64,000 nucleotides of DNA, taken from positions 248,001 to 312,000 of the forward strand of contig NZ_BMPP01000003.1 in assembly GCF_014647655.1 (NCBI RefSeq), in the 5' to 3' direction. The notes under the pieces are model-generated. The model did no database searches. It saw nothing but the letters and a program-made list of their open reading frames with translations, and was not told the DNA's origin. The stretch is from Deinococcus malanensis (GTDB lineage Bacteria; Deinococcota; Deinococci; Deinococcales; Deinococcaceae). This document shows positions 44,766 to 54,167 of this stretch, piece by piece. Both the position numbers and the translations under genes were made by a program. Numbering within the stretch: the stretch's first letter is position 1; each line of letters begins with the position of its first letter.

Positions 44766-46265
44766 ATGCATTTCGTCCCGTCCTCGTCACGTACCGCGTC
44801 CCGCCGGTCGTTCCGGGGCCTGGAGGCGCTCGCAATCCTCCTGGCCGGACTGGTCTTCGTGGTCGACCTCATTACCCCCCCTGCGCTGGTGGTGGGAACG
44901 CTGCTCAGTGCCCCGGTGGCGCTGGCAGCGCTGGGCAGTTCGTGGCGATTCACGGTCGCTCTGCTGGTGTTCGCTGTCGTGGCGAACGTCGGGGCAGGGG
45001 CGCATCACTGGCAGGGTCTGCCCACGTCCACGTTCGACCTGCTTAACCGGGCGGTGAGTCTGGCGGCAATGCTCCTGGTGGGCGGGCTGACCTGGCGGGC
45101 CCGGCTGGCCTCCGAGCGTGCCGTGCAGGTGGAGACGGAAAAACGCCGCGCCGCGCAGGAACGGAACTTGCGAACCCTGGTGGAGTTCGTGAGCGGGCCG
45201 TACGGTCTGGAGGCGTTCGTGGCCCGCGCGGCCGAGGGACTCGCGGCGTTCACAGGGGCACAGGCGGTAGAGATCGGCCGGGTAGACCGCGCAACTCTGC
45301 GCTCCCCGCATGCCATTTTTCCTCTTGGAGCCCGGCACCACCTGAACCAGACGCTGCCGCTGGACCTGCGGGTGCCGCCCGCTGGCGATGGATCCGTGTG
45401 GGCAGCCGCGCAGCAGTCGAGCCTGCTGGCGTTCCTGCCGGGACGGGACGGTGACCTTTTGGTCCGGGTCCACCGGCCACAGGTGAGCGCGCCACAGCTC
45501 GTCGAAGCCATGGCCACATTACAGCCGCTGCTGGAGCGGACAACGCTGCTCGACAACCTGGCTGGGCAGCGTGCGCAACTGGCGGAGCAGGGGGAAGTGG
45601 TGCGCGACCTGATCTACGCCTTCTCCCACGACTTACGCACGCCACTTATGGCCAACGCCCTGCACATGCAGCAGGCGCTGCGGGGCGCCTACGGGCCTCT
45701 GCCGGAAGAGTACTGCCGCACCCTGCAAAATGGCCTGGACGCCAACGACAGCCTGTTGAGCCTGGCGGACCAGCTGCTTACCGTGGCCCGCTACGAAGGG
45801 GGTGAAGCTCAGGAAGAACCGCAGGAGGTGAACCTGCGGAGCGTCATCCTGGGCGTCGTGGATCAGGTGCAGCCCCGCGCGCAGGCTCGCTGGGTCAATA
45901 TTGAGCTGCGGCTCGACAGCGTCCGGCTGTACGGAGCAAAACATGACCTCCGGCGGGCGGTACAGAACCTGGTGGATAACGCCGTGAAGTTCAGTCCGCT
46001 TGAGGGCACAGTGATTATCGAACTGAAGCTGGACCTGGACGACGCTGAGGTCAGTGTCACCGACGAGGGTCCAGGGGTGCCCGCGGCCCGGGCGGGCACC
46101 TTATTCCAGCGGTTCCGGACCGGCGGTGCGGGAGGCAGTACCGGCCTGGGGCTGTACCTCACCCGGCGCATCGCGGAAGCGCATGGTGGGGCGGTCTCCT
46201 ACCGCCGCACCGCCCAGGCGCGTACGGTGTTCACACTGACCTTGCCCAGGGGAGAAGCGGCATGA
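44766..46265 (+). CDS. Sensor histidine kinase with membrane and GAF-like parts
   Basis: 499 aa. About four hydrophobic segments in the first 110 residues with almost no extracytoplasmic loop, a short coiled coil, a GAF-like region (about 140-260), HisKA with AFSHDLRTPL (His288), and the ATPase domain with NLVDNAVKFSPLEG, DEGPGVP and GGSTGLGLYLTRRIAEAHGG in part. It probably senses an intramembrane or cytoplasmic signal. The partner regulator overlaps its stop by 4 bp. The phospho-acceptor class (HisKA) is one that more often pairs with OmpR-type regulators. Confidence 0.92.
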   Translation: MHFVPSSSRTASRRSFRGLEALAILLAGLVFVVDLITPPALVVGTLLSAPVALAALGSSWRFTVALLVFAVVANVGAGAHHWQGLPTSTFDLLNRAVSLAAMLLVGGLTWRARLASERAVQVETEKRRAAQERNLRTLVEFVSGPYGLEAFVARAAEGLAAFTGAQAVEIGRVDRATLRSPHAIFPLGARHHLNQTLPLDLRVPPAGDGSVWAAAQQSSLLAFLPGRDGDLLVRVHRPQVSAPQLVEAMATLQPLLERTTLLDNLAGQRAQLAEQGEVVRDLIYAFSHDLRTPLMANALHMQQALRGAYGPLPEEYCRTLQNGLDANDSLLSLADQLLTVARYEGGEAQEEPQEVNLRSVILGVVDQVQPRAQARWVNIELRLDSVRLYGAKHDLRRAVQNLVDNAVKFSPLEGTVIIELKLDLDDAEVSVTDEGPGVPAARAGTLFQRFRTGGAGGSTGLGLYLTRRIAEAHGGAVSYRRTAQARTVFTLTLPRGEAA

Positions 46266-46894
46266 TCACGTCTCCGATCCGGGTCCTGCTGGTCGAGGAT
46301 CACGCGTTCACCCGGGACGGCCTGCGTGTGGCCGTGAATTTCGAGCTGGACCTGCGGGTGGTGGCCGAAGCACGCAGTGGGGAAGAGGCCCTCGAACTGC
46401 TCGCCCGGACCCAGGTAGACGTGGCTGTGGTGGACATCGGCCTGCCGGGTATGGACGGCATTCAGACAGCGGGTGAAGTGCGCACCCGGCATCCTCAGAC
46501 GCGGGTGGTGATGCTCACGGCACACGACCTGCGCGCAGAAGTTCTGGCGGCACTGGCGTCCGGGGCGCATGCCTATTGCCTGAAAAGTGCCCGGCCGGAC
46601 CTGCTGCTGCTGGCCATCCGGGCGGCAGCAGCCGGCAGCGCGTACCTGGACCCACAGGTGGCGCACCACGTGCTGGGTGCGATGCGCACGCCGGGAGTGC
46701 CGGCGGAGCTGTCGCCACGTGAACTGGAGGTGCTGCGCATGATTGCCGACGGTCTCGCGAACCGGGAAATTGCCGGGCAGCTGGGCATCAGTGTCAGCAG
46801 CGTCAAATTGCACGTCCAGGACCTCCTGGACAAGCTTCAGGCGTCGGACCGGACGCAGGCGGCAGTCAAAGCACTTCGGCAGGGGCTGCTGTAG
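46262..46894 (+). CDS. NarL/FixJ-family response regulator
   Basis: 210 aa. Receiver domain with LLVEDHAFTRDGL, phospho-acceptor in VAVVDIGLPGMDG, MLTAHD and Lys in YCLKSARPD; LuxR-type helix-turn-helix at about 148-205 (LSPRELEVLRMIADGLANREI, GISVSSVKLHVQDLLDKL). It is a transcription factor for the upstream kinase, with ATGA overlap ensuring coupled synthesis. Confidence 0.95.
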   Translation: MITSPIRVLLVEDHAFTRDGLRVAVNFELDLRVVAEARSGEEALELLARTQVDVAVVDIGLPGMDGIQTAGEVRTRHPQTRVVMLTAHDLRAEVLAALASGAHAYCLKSARPDLLLLAIRAAAAGSAYLDPQVAHHVLGAMRTPGVPAELSPRELEVLRMIADGLANREIAGQLGISVSSVKLHVQDLLDKLQASDRTQAAVKALRQGLL

Positions 46895-47178
46895 CGCCTG
46901 AGTGGCCGGGCCTGGCCGAAGTCCAGGTCTCGTGGGTGGTCGTGCAGGGTGTCCGGAAGCCAGGCGGCGCCGAAGTTCGGTTCCGGGTCTCCCGGTGACC
47001 CCTTCCTCCTGGCCTGACACTCCAGACACTGCGGCAGGCCTACAGCTGCATGGTGCCTGACAGTTGGGCGTCAGAAACAGGTGTCACGGGGGCCTGCCCT
47101 GCGCAATTAGCCGTCACCAGTCTGACGCGGGTCTTTTGCGAACATCAACGACCGCTGCGCCTGTCACCATAGAGGCCT

Positions 47179-47658
47179 ATGACTCTGTCTGAACTGTTTA
47201 CCACCCTGCTGACTGAAATCGGCTGGAACCTGGCCGTCTGGCTCCCCACCGTAGTGGTCAGCCTGCTGTTCATCCGGGCCGTGCTGGGCGTGCGGATGCG
47301 CGAGCTGACCCAGGAAATCGAGGAGCACCAGACCGCCGCCATCGGCGCGGTGTTCTTCTGGGTGTCCCTGGGCTTCAGCCTGCTGCTGAGCCGCACCATC
47401 GCCGACCCTTCCCCAGCCGGCAGCGGCTCGTGGGCCGATGCCTTTTCCTGGCTGGCCGTGGCCGTGCTGGTCACGCTGCTGCTGTTCGGCCTGGGCGTCT
47501 TCGTGGTGTTCGGAACCCTGGCCCGGCGCCGCAGGGAGTCCCTGCTGGTCTACATCCGCCGCGAAATGCGCCACGAGCACAACCTCGCCCTGTCGTTCAT
47601 CATGGGCGCGCTGTTCCTGGTCCCGGTCGTGGTGACCTATCACCTCACCCTGTCCTGA
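47179..47658 (+). CDS. Small membrane protein, possibly DUF350-like
   Basis: 159 aa, four hydrophobic segments: GWNLAVWLPTVVVSLLFIRAV, AAIGAVFFWVSLGFSLLLS, FSWLAVAVLVTLLLFGLGVFVVFG and LALSFIMGALFLVPVVVTYHL. The loop EIEEHQTAAIGAVFF resembles the conserved part of DUF350 proteins, but the match is only by eye. Function unknown. Confidence 0.65.
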   Translation: MTLSELFTTLLTEIGWNLAVWLPTVVVSLLFIRAVLGVRMRELTQEIEEHQTAAIGAVFFWVSLGFSLLLSRTIADPSPAGSGSWADAFSWLAVAVLVTLLLFGLGVFVVFGTLARRRRESLLVYIRREMRHEHNLALSFIMGALFLVPVVVTYHLTLS

Positions 47659-47854
47659 TCACCGGTGCCGTTCAGGTCCAGCCAAGGGCGTCGAACAGCA
47701 GCGGCCTGGCATAGAGGGTTCAGGTCGTGAATTTCTCCTGCATCGCAGGAGACCGTCGCCAGGAACCCTTCGACCACCGCCGGGCAAAACTGATTCCCGG
47801 CTTCGCGCGTGATCTCCGCGACGCACCGAGCATCTACCCCTTAACCTGAACAGC

Positions 47855-48250
47855 ATGCCTCCACTGGCCAAAGCGAAGAAGGGCAGTTGGATCCCGTACG
47901 CCGTTCTGATCGTGCTTGCATTCGGCCTCGGGACATTCCTGCGCACCATGCCAGACCGGGCGGAACTCACCTCTCCACCTGTGGCCGACAAACCGTCGAG
48001 AGTGATTACCGTCGATGAGACAGGCTGGACGGCGTGCCCCACCCGCCTGGGCTTCGAAACAGTCGCCCAGGCGGCATCCTCAGAGGACAACGGTGCCTCA
48101 GCGCGTGCTTACGAAGCGTTCGGGTGTACCAAAATCCCGAGAGGCCAGCCGGTGTACCGGGAAGAGGGCAGCGCCTTCGGGACGGTCGTCGGAATTCGTT
48201 ATGTGGGCGAGACGGAGCTGCGCTGGACCAGCGCCGAGGCCATCCGCTGA
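47855..48250 (+). CDS. Hypothetical protein, single membrane anchor
   Basis: 131 aa. Basic N-terminus, one TM segment (WIPYAVLIVLAFGLGTFL), then an extracytoplasmic domain with two cysteines that could pair (GWTACPTRLGFE and EAFGCTKIPRGQPV). No family recognised. TAACCT lies 7 nt before the ATG and there is no ribosome site, consistent with a leaderless transcript. Confidence 0.6.
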   Translation: MPPLAKAKKGSWIPYAVLIVLAFGLGTFLRTMPDRAELTSPPVADKPSRVITVDETGWTACPTRLGFETVAQAASSEDNGASARAYEAFGCTKIPRGQPVYREEGSAFGTVVGIRYVGETELRWTSAEAIR

Positions 48251-48479
48251 GACCACGCCGCTGCCATACCAGTCGCGCACCATATCTTTCCAGAGTTAAG
48301 GTGCTCCAGCACGCCCGTCAGCGAGGGGTTGAGGCACCGACCCGCCCCCCGGGGCAGTCAGGATAATGCGGAGATCCAGAACTGATGTCAGGCTGCATCC
48401 AGAAAGTGTAATGGCCACATTACCTGTTGTTGCTGTGGAAGTACCGCATCTATCCGCTGGCACGACCTAAGTTGTGTAC

Positions 48480-48875
48480 ATGATTCAGGGTCTGGACCAT
48501 GTGCAAGTGAACGCTCCCCGCGGTCATGAGGCGGAAGCCCGCACTTTCTTTGGCGCCTTTCTCAGGCTGCCAGAACTGACCAAGCCGGAAATTTTGCAGG
48601 CAAACGGTGGAGTCTGGTTCGCACTGCCCGACGGCCGCCAGATTCATACCGGTGTGGCAGATGCATTCGTACCCAGCACGAAAGGGCACATCTGTCTGTT
48701 CTGCGACGACCTGGACACCGTTCTTGCGCGCGCTGAGCAGTTTGGTGTGGTGTGCAGCCTGGACACTCGCGTCCACCTGCGCCGCCTTTACCTCTCGGAC
48801 CCGTGGGGAAACCGCATGGAAATTGTCGAAGGGCGTCACGACAGCAGCCCATCCTGGAACACTGCGGGGGACTGA
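48480..48875 (+). CDS. VOC-family (glyoxalase-like) protein
   Basis: 131 aa. Two beta-alpha-beta-beta-beta modules: GLDHVQVNAPRGHEAEARTFF, FALPDGRQIHTGV, HICLFCDDLDTVLARAEQFG and LYLSDPWGNRMEIVEG, the vicinal oxygen chelate fold. Metal ligands probably include the His of GLDHV and the Glu of MEIVE. The family covers glyoxalases, dioxygenases and antibiotic-binding proteins; the substrate cannot be told. ATG 48480 is preferred over a GTG two codons upstream. Confidence 0.88.
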   Translation: MIQGLDHVQVNAPRGHEAEARTFFGAFLRLPELTKPEILQANGGVWFALPDGRQIHTGVADAFVPSTKGHICLFCDDLDTVLARAEQFGVVCSLDTRVHLRRLYLSDPWGNRMEIVEGRHDSSPSWNTAGD

Positions 48876-49015
48876 CGGTACTTCGGAAGGCCTGTGACAC
48901 CTCATGGATGCACCCTGACGCCGTGACCAAAAGAATCGTTGTCTGAATGCGGCCGACGAGAGGACGGGCAGCTGACCAAGACCACTTCCGCCGGACCCTA
49001 CCCGTGACTGAAGGG

Positions 49016-51655
49016 TCAGGAGTTCCGGCGGGGAGCCAGCTGCGCAATCGCCAGGAATGCCAGTCCGGCTGCTGAAACAACTGCGCCTCGTACCGCGACA
49101 CTCCAGCCGTCCATGTCCACGACAATGGCTTTGGCGACGCCCAGCGCAAACAAAGCCATCGCCACGTTCCAGGTTCTGACCCGGCCCGCCGCGTGCGCGT
49201 GCCGCAGTGTCACCACTCCGAGCAGCACCAGCAGCGTACTCAGGCTCAGCCCGAAGAATTCCCCGGCCGGCTGACCACGCAACAGGTCCAGGCCAAGCTG
49301 CACGGCAGCGTCGCTTGCCGGCAACAGCAGCGCCAGACGCAGAGTGTCCCGCGCGTCCAGCACATCAGGATTCCCCTCAGCTTCCACAGGCAGGTCTTTT
49401 GCGGATGCCAGCAGTCCGCGGAGGGTTCGCCCACCTGCCCGGGTCCAGACCAGAGCACCCATCAGCGCCGCGGCTATCCCGGCACCCAGCATCCCGGCGC
49501 CTTCGGCCGGTATACGGTGCACCATCCGTTCGCCGCCCGCCAGTTCAGCCAGCACAACCAGCAGCGCGACATGCGCCAGCGTGGCTCCCGTCCGTGCCCC
49601 CTGCAGCTTCAGTTCGCCCTGCAGCGCGGACGTGCGCCAGAGCAGCAGTGCCGCGACTGCTGCAGTCAGCAGCCCCAGGGCCGGCGCGGCCGCCATGTGC
49701 GGGGTAAGCAGCGCGAAGACAGCCAGCCCGGGGCCGGCAGCAGTGAGGAGGCCCGCACTCAGCTGCACCGCAGTCTCCCAGGTCAAGCGTGCTGGTGTCT
49801 CCTCGTCTGACCCCGGCGCGGTGTGAGGCAGGTAACGCTCAGGGGCGCGGGTCAGCAGCCACGTGGCGGCCACGGCGGTCATCAGCGCCAGTGACGCGGC
49901 CTGGAAAGTGGCGGCGGCCCACCAGAAACTCGTGACGGTCCAGCCGGCCAGCAGCGCCAGCAGGCCGGTCACGGGCCCCTGAGGCGCGGTGCGTGCACGG
50001 GTCCACCAGGCCAGGGTGGCCGCCGAGGCGCTGACCAGTCCCAGCGCGGCGGGCACCGGCAGGCCGTGACGGGTCGTGAATGCCCCAAGTGCGGCTGTGG
50101 TGATGCCGGCCGCCGCGCCGGTCAGCCGCGCCACGCCCGGCAGACTCAGGCCGCGGCTGAGCATCAGGATGCCCGCGACGCTCAGCAGTCCCGCGAGCAG
50201 CTCCGGCAGGGTGGTCTGCAGCGGCGCCCCCGGCGCGCTGCGCTGCAGTCCGGTTACGGTGCTCACTAGTCCGTACAGCAGTGCTGCCGCGCTGGCTAAC
50301 GCGGCGCCCCACGCCAGCATGTCCGGCGGCACCGGCGGTACACTCGCATGTGTACCCTGACCTTCGCGGGTGGCCGTACGGTCGGCATGCAGGGCGACCA
50401 GGGTCAGCAGCGCCGCGATCACGAACGGCGAGGGTGACGCTCCACCGCCCAGCAGTCCGAACGTCACGCCGCCCAGCAGCGCGGCGCTCCCGACACTCAG
50501 GCCGTCGAGGCTGGCCTGGCGGTCCGGCGGGTGTGGGGACCCGCGGGATGTCAGGAGTGCCCAGGCGCCCAGGACCACTACACCCAGCGCCGGCAGCAGC
50601 GGCGTCACCTGCCCGGACGCTTCCCACACCGCGAGTGCTGCCCCCAGAGGCAACGCCGCCTGCAGGGCGAGAAGGTCGCCGGAGGTACAGGAGCCCCGTT
50701 GACCCGTGCCCTGGCGGGCGCGCCACCACACCGCGGCGCCGACCGGCAGCAGCGCGACGGACCAGGCCACGGGAGACAGGCTCAGTGCACGTTCGTGCGC
50801 GGCCGCGACCACATGGTGTCCGGCAAGCAGTGCCGGAATCACCAGCAGCAGGGTGGCGCTGCCTGACAGAGGTCCTGAAGCCAGCCAGGCAGCCGCGGCT
50901 GCAATCGCGACCACCGCGCCGCCCAGCAGCAGGTCTCCGCCACCGCGTGCGACATCGTCGGCCATCAGCCAGCTGGACAGGGCCGCTCCGGACAGGGCAC
51001 TGGCCAAGGTGATCAGTGTCATTGCCGGCGCGCGGCCCTGCTGCGACAGTCCGTGCCATGCGGTCAGGGCGCTGAGCAGCAGCACCAGCAGCAACACACC
51101 TGCCGCCGGCATCACACCTGCCATGTGCAGCGCGCCGGTGCACAATGCCAGAATCCCGTATCCCAGGCCCCGTAACGCTCCGGCGACCACCGCCGAAGGG
51201 GCCGGCAGGCCCAGCCGGCTGGGCAGCCAGCCGGACAACGCGTACAGTCCTGTGCCCAGGAGGGACGCGAGCAACAACTGCAGGACCTGACCGGTGCGGC
51301 CCTGGGTGCCCAGCTGTCCCAGCACGGCCGCCAGGCCCAGCAGCGTCAGCGCCGCGCCGCCCCAGGCCATGGCCGTGCGGCTGTCCCGCGGCGCGCGTGG
51401 CGGCGCAGGTGAGGGCTGATCTTCTGGCCAGATTACGCCGACCGGGGCAGGTCCGCGTGCGGACGCGGCGGTGTCGGGTGCCTGAGCGTCTCCACTGTTC
51501 GGAACGGTGGCCGGACGATCAGCTCGCTGGGTTTCCAGGGTCGCACGCAGGATCTCAATGCGGCGTTCCGCGGTGTCGAGCCTTCTGCGGACCGCCGCAA
51601 GCTGGACCCACAATGCCAGCGCCAACGCCAGCATGAACAGCACGACAATGGTCAT
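49016..51655 (-). CDS. DUF2339 polytopic membrane protein
   Basis: 879 aa. A TM segment, then a short coiled coil (LAAVRRRLDTAERRIEILRA) and a proline-rich linker to about 90, then a continuous series of more than 20 hydrophobic segments to the C-terminus, rich in Ala, Leu and Gly. That layout (N-terminal coil, very many TM) is DUF2339. Role unknown; it is sometimes found near cell-envelope genes. It converges with the VOC gene. Confidence 0.85.
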   Translation of the reverse strand: MTIVVLFMLALALALWVQLAAVRRRLDTAERRIEILRATLETQRADRPATVPNSGDAQAPDTAASARGPAPVGVIWPEDQPSPAPPRAPRDSRTAMAWGGAALTLLGLAAVLGQLGTQGRTGQVLQLLLASLLGTGLYALSGWLPSRLGLPAPSAVVAGALRGLGYGILALCTGALHMAGVMPAAGVLLLVLLLSALTAWHGLSQQGRAPAMTLITLASALSGAALSSWLMADDVARGGGDLLLGGAVVAIAAAAAWLASGPLSGSATLLLVIPALLAGHHVVAAAHERALSLSPVAWSVALLPVGAAVWWRARQGTGQRGSCTSGDLLALQAALPLGAALAVWEASGQVTPLLPALGVVVLGAWALLTSRGSPHPPDRQASLDGLSVGSAALLGGVTFGLLGGGASPSPFVIAALLTLVALHADRTATREGQGTHASVPPVPPDMLAWGAALASAAALLYGLVSTVTGLQRSAPGAPLQTTLPELLAGLLSVAGILMLSRGLSLPGVARLTGAAAGITTAALGAFTTRHGLPVPAALGLVSASAATLAWWTRARTAPQGPVTGLLALLAGWTVTSFWWAAATFQAASLALMTAVAATWLLTRAPERYLPHTAPGSDEETPARLTWETAVQLSAGLLTAAGPGLAVFALLTPHMAAAPALGLLTAAVAALLLWRTSALQGELKLQGARTGATLAHVALLVVLAELAGGERMVHRIPAEGAGMLGAGIAAALMGALVWTRAGGRTLRGLLASAKDLPVEAEGNPDVLDARDTLRLALLLPASDAAVQLGLDLLRGQPAGEFFGLSLSTLLVLLGVVTLRHAHAAGRVRTWNVAMALFALGVAKAIVVDMDGWSVAVRGAVVSAAGLAFLAIAQLAPRRNS

Positions 51656-51787
51656 GCGGTTATGGTACGGGCCGGGTGCGTGCCCCGGAGCGGCACATGC
51701 CTGGCGTGCGTTCCAGGCGGTGTGCAGGCCACCGCCTGGCGCTAATGGAAATGGAAGAGGACCGATTCCCCCCTGGGACCCTCAGGT

Positions 51788-52900
51788 CTACTCGAAGAAC
51801 TTGAGGCTGTAGCCGGTGTTCGTCGTGGCGCCCGGCACGTTGCTGCGGGAATAGGTGGTGTTGCCCCACCACATGAACGAGCCGCTGTACCAGGAGCGGT
51901 TGCTCCACGAATAGGTTGTTCCTTTCGGCACCGCGTGAAACGCCAGGGGAAACGACGAGCCCGCTGGCGGGCTGGTGCTGATGTCGCCATTGAGCAGCAC
52001 GAAGCTATGGTGCCCGGGGCCGTTGACGTACAGCGTCGGGTCCCAGCCGGTCATCAGGGTGGAGCGGTTCGACCCGAACAGGCAGCCGTTGGACTTGTAC
52101 CAGTCCCACACGTACGTCGGGTCGCCGCCGGCACGCAGGCGCAGATCGGCCAGGCAGTACTGCTCGCTCCAGCTGCCGTTCGCCGAATACACCAAGTGCA
52201 GCTGCCCGTTCGGGTCCCGGATGGGCTGCGGCGCCTCGTTGATATACGGATTGCCGACCACACGCTCCCAGGATTCGCGCGGCTGGGAAATCACGTAGCG
52301 CGCCCCAGTCGTCGCGGTTGGACTCGACATCCGGGCAATGTAAAGGTTCTGCTCGACATTCGTGTCACCCGCCCAGCCGGACCATACGAAATAGCGCTGG
52401 TTACTGAAGAAGAACGAGACGCCGTCGATGGCCCACTTGCCATCGGGAAGGTTCATCATCTTCGGGTCGCTGTACGCGCTGCCCGGGTGGGCAGACTCCG
52501 AGACATAGGTGCGCTGCCCGCTTCCACCGTCGCCCGAAGCGAAATACACATAATAGCGGCTCGTCCCGGGATCGCGCACCAGTTCGGGGGCCCAGACGTT
52601 GGGCATGTTTTTGGGCGCCGACCAGATCAGGGTCCGGGTGGCGTTCGCCAGGCCATTCACGCTGGTGGCCGCGCGCGAATAGATGTTGTTGCCGTCGGAC
52701 TCCACCGAGTAGTACGTACTGCCCACCCGGATGACGCTGGGATCGGCGTTGCGGATGCTGAGCTGGCCCTGCGCGCTGAGGGCCGGGCCTGAGGGCGGCG
52801 GTTCGAGCGCCGTCATGCTGCACGCGCTGAGGGTCAGCGACATGGCCCCCAGCAGACTGAATGCAACTGGCCGAGGTGTCCTGCGGGAAACGTCTTCCAT
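51788..52900 (-). CDS. Family 43-like glycoside hydrolase, lipoprotein
   Basis: 370 aa. Lipobox LSAC (Cys27) predicts membrane anchoring. The five-bladed propeller of GH43-type enzymes is suggested by IRNADPSVIRVGSTYY (Asp53, general base), APELVRDPGTSRYYVYFASG in parts, WAIDGVSFFF (Asp159, pKa modulator) and YINEAPQPI (Glu222, acid). All three acidic residues fall where the family needs them. Arabinan or xylan side chains are common substrates; the actual one is unknown. Confidence 0.85.
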   Translation of the reverse strand: MEDVSRRTPRPVAFSLLGAMSLTLSACSMTALEPPPSGPALSAQGQLSIRNADPSVIRVGSTYYSVESDGNNIYSRAATSVNGLANATRTLIWSAPKNMPNVWAPELVRDPGTSRYYVYFASGDGGSGQRTYVSESAHPGSAYSDPKMMNLPDGKWAIDGVSFFFSNQRYFVWSGWAGDTNVEQNLYIARMSSPTATTGARYVISQPRESWERVVGNPYINEAPQPIRDPNGQLHLVYSANGSWSEQYCLADLRLRAGGDPTYVWDWYKSNGCLFGSNRSTLMTGWDPTLYVNGPGHHSFVLLNGDISTSPPAGSSFPLAFHAVPKGTTYSWSNRSWYSGSFMWWGNTTYSRSNVPGATTNTGYSLKFFE

Positions 52901-53156
52901 CGGGTGCTCCTTTCACCCGTCCGGGTGATGTCAGGCGGCGAAATACGGCAGGCAGGACTGGACCATCGCGCGTCAGTCCTGGGGTGATGCCAGGAAGGAC
53001 AGGGACTGAATGTGCAGGTTGGTTCTTTACCTTACATTTCGCCCGGTCCGGGTGAAAGTGCCTGGGCTTGAGGCGCTGTTCATTTGGATAAGCGACGTGA
53101 GCGAGCCCTCAGTGGCAGCTGAACCCATATCTCCAGAAAACTGGCACGACATGCCA

Positions 53157-53185
53157 TTGCTCTGTGGAAGGCCGCGTGTTACGGT
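53157..53185 (+). promoter_or_regulatory. Leaderless promoter of the aldo/keto reductase gene
   Basis: TTGCTC (53157-53162), a 17-bp spacer, and TACGGT (53180-53185). The -10 box ends 7 nt before the ATG at 53193 and no ribosome site is present, so the transcript should begin at or next to the start codon. Confidence 0.6.
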
Positions 53186-53192
53186 CCGCACC

Positions 53193-54167
53193 ATGGATTA
53201 CGTACGGTTGGGCCAGAGCGGACTGAAGGTCTCGCGAATCTCACTCGGTACCATGACCTACGGGGACCCGGGCTGGAGAGACTGGGTGCTCGACGAGGAC
53301 GCCAGCCGGCCGTTTATCGCACGCGCCGTGGACCTCGGCATCAACTTCTTCGATACAGCGGATATGTACAGCCTGGGCCGCAGCGAGGAGGTGCTTGGCC
53401 GGGCGCTCAGGGAATTCACGTCACGTGACCAGGCCATCATCGCGACCAAGGTCTACAACCCGATGGGCGCCGGACCCAACGACCGTGGACTGTCGCGTAA
53501 GCACATCATGGACGCTGTCCAGGCCAGCCTGAAGCGCCTGGGGACCGATTACATCGACCTGTATCAGATTCACCGCTTCGACCCGGAAACCCCCATCCTG
53601 GAAACCATGACCGCGCTGCACGACCTGGTGCGGATGGGCGCGGTGCGGTATATCGGCGCGAGCAGCATGCTCGCCTACCAGTTCGCAAAGATGCAGCATG
53701 CGGCGGACCTGCACGGCCTGACCCGCTTCGTGAGCATGCAGAACCATTACAACCTGGTCTACCGCGAGGAGGAGCGAGAGATGATGCCGCTGTGCCGCGA
53801 GGACGGCGTGGGCGTCATTCCGTGGAGTCCGCTGGCGCGCGGCTTCCTGGCCGGGAACCGCACTGCCGACGAGCCGAAAACCACCCGGGCGCGCAGCGAC
53901 ACCTTCGGCCAGCGCCTGTACCGTACCGAGGGGGATTACGCAGTGCAGGCGCGAGTTGCCGAAGTCGCGGGTCGGCTGGGCGTGTCCCCTGCGCAGGTGG
54001 CCACGGCCTGGCTGCTCACCCAGCCGGGTGTCACTGCGCCGATCATCGGAGCGAGCAAAATGCCGCACCTGGAGGATGCCGTGGCTGCCCTGAACGTGCG
54101 CCTGAGTGCGGAGGACTGTGCGGCGCTCGAGGCGCCCTACGAACCGCATCCGGTGCTGGGGATCTGA
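53193..54167 (+). CDS. Aldo/keto reductase
   Basis: 324 aa. NADPH-dependent TIM-barrel oxidoreductase. Visible: LGQSGLKVSRISLGTMTYGD, GINFFDTADMYSLGRSEEVLG in parts (catalytic Asp and Tyr), IIATKVYNPMG (Lys), LYQIHRFDPETPI (His) and the cofactor-binding end PIIGASKMPHLEDAVAALN. It reduces an aldehyde or ketone; closest in style to the general YajO/Gpr-like branch. The start was set at the ATG with a leaderless promoter. Confidence 0.94.
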   Translation: MDYVRLGQSGLKVSRISLGTMTYGDPGWRDWVLDEDASRPFIARAVDLGINFFDTADMYSLGRSEEVLGRALREFTSRDQAIIATKVYNPMGAGPNDRGLSRKHIMDAVQASLKRLGTDYIDLYQIHRFDPETPILETMTALHDLVRMGAVRYIGASSMLAYQFAKMQHAADLHGLTRFVSMQNHYNLVYREEEREMMPLCREDGVGVIPWSPLARGFLAGNRTADEPKTTRARSDTFGQRLYRTEGDYAVQARVAEVAGRLGVSPAQVATAWLLTQPGVTAPIIGASKMPHLEDAVAALNVRLSAEDCAALEAPYEPHPVLGI

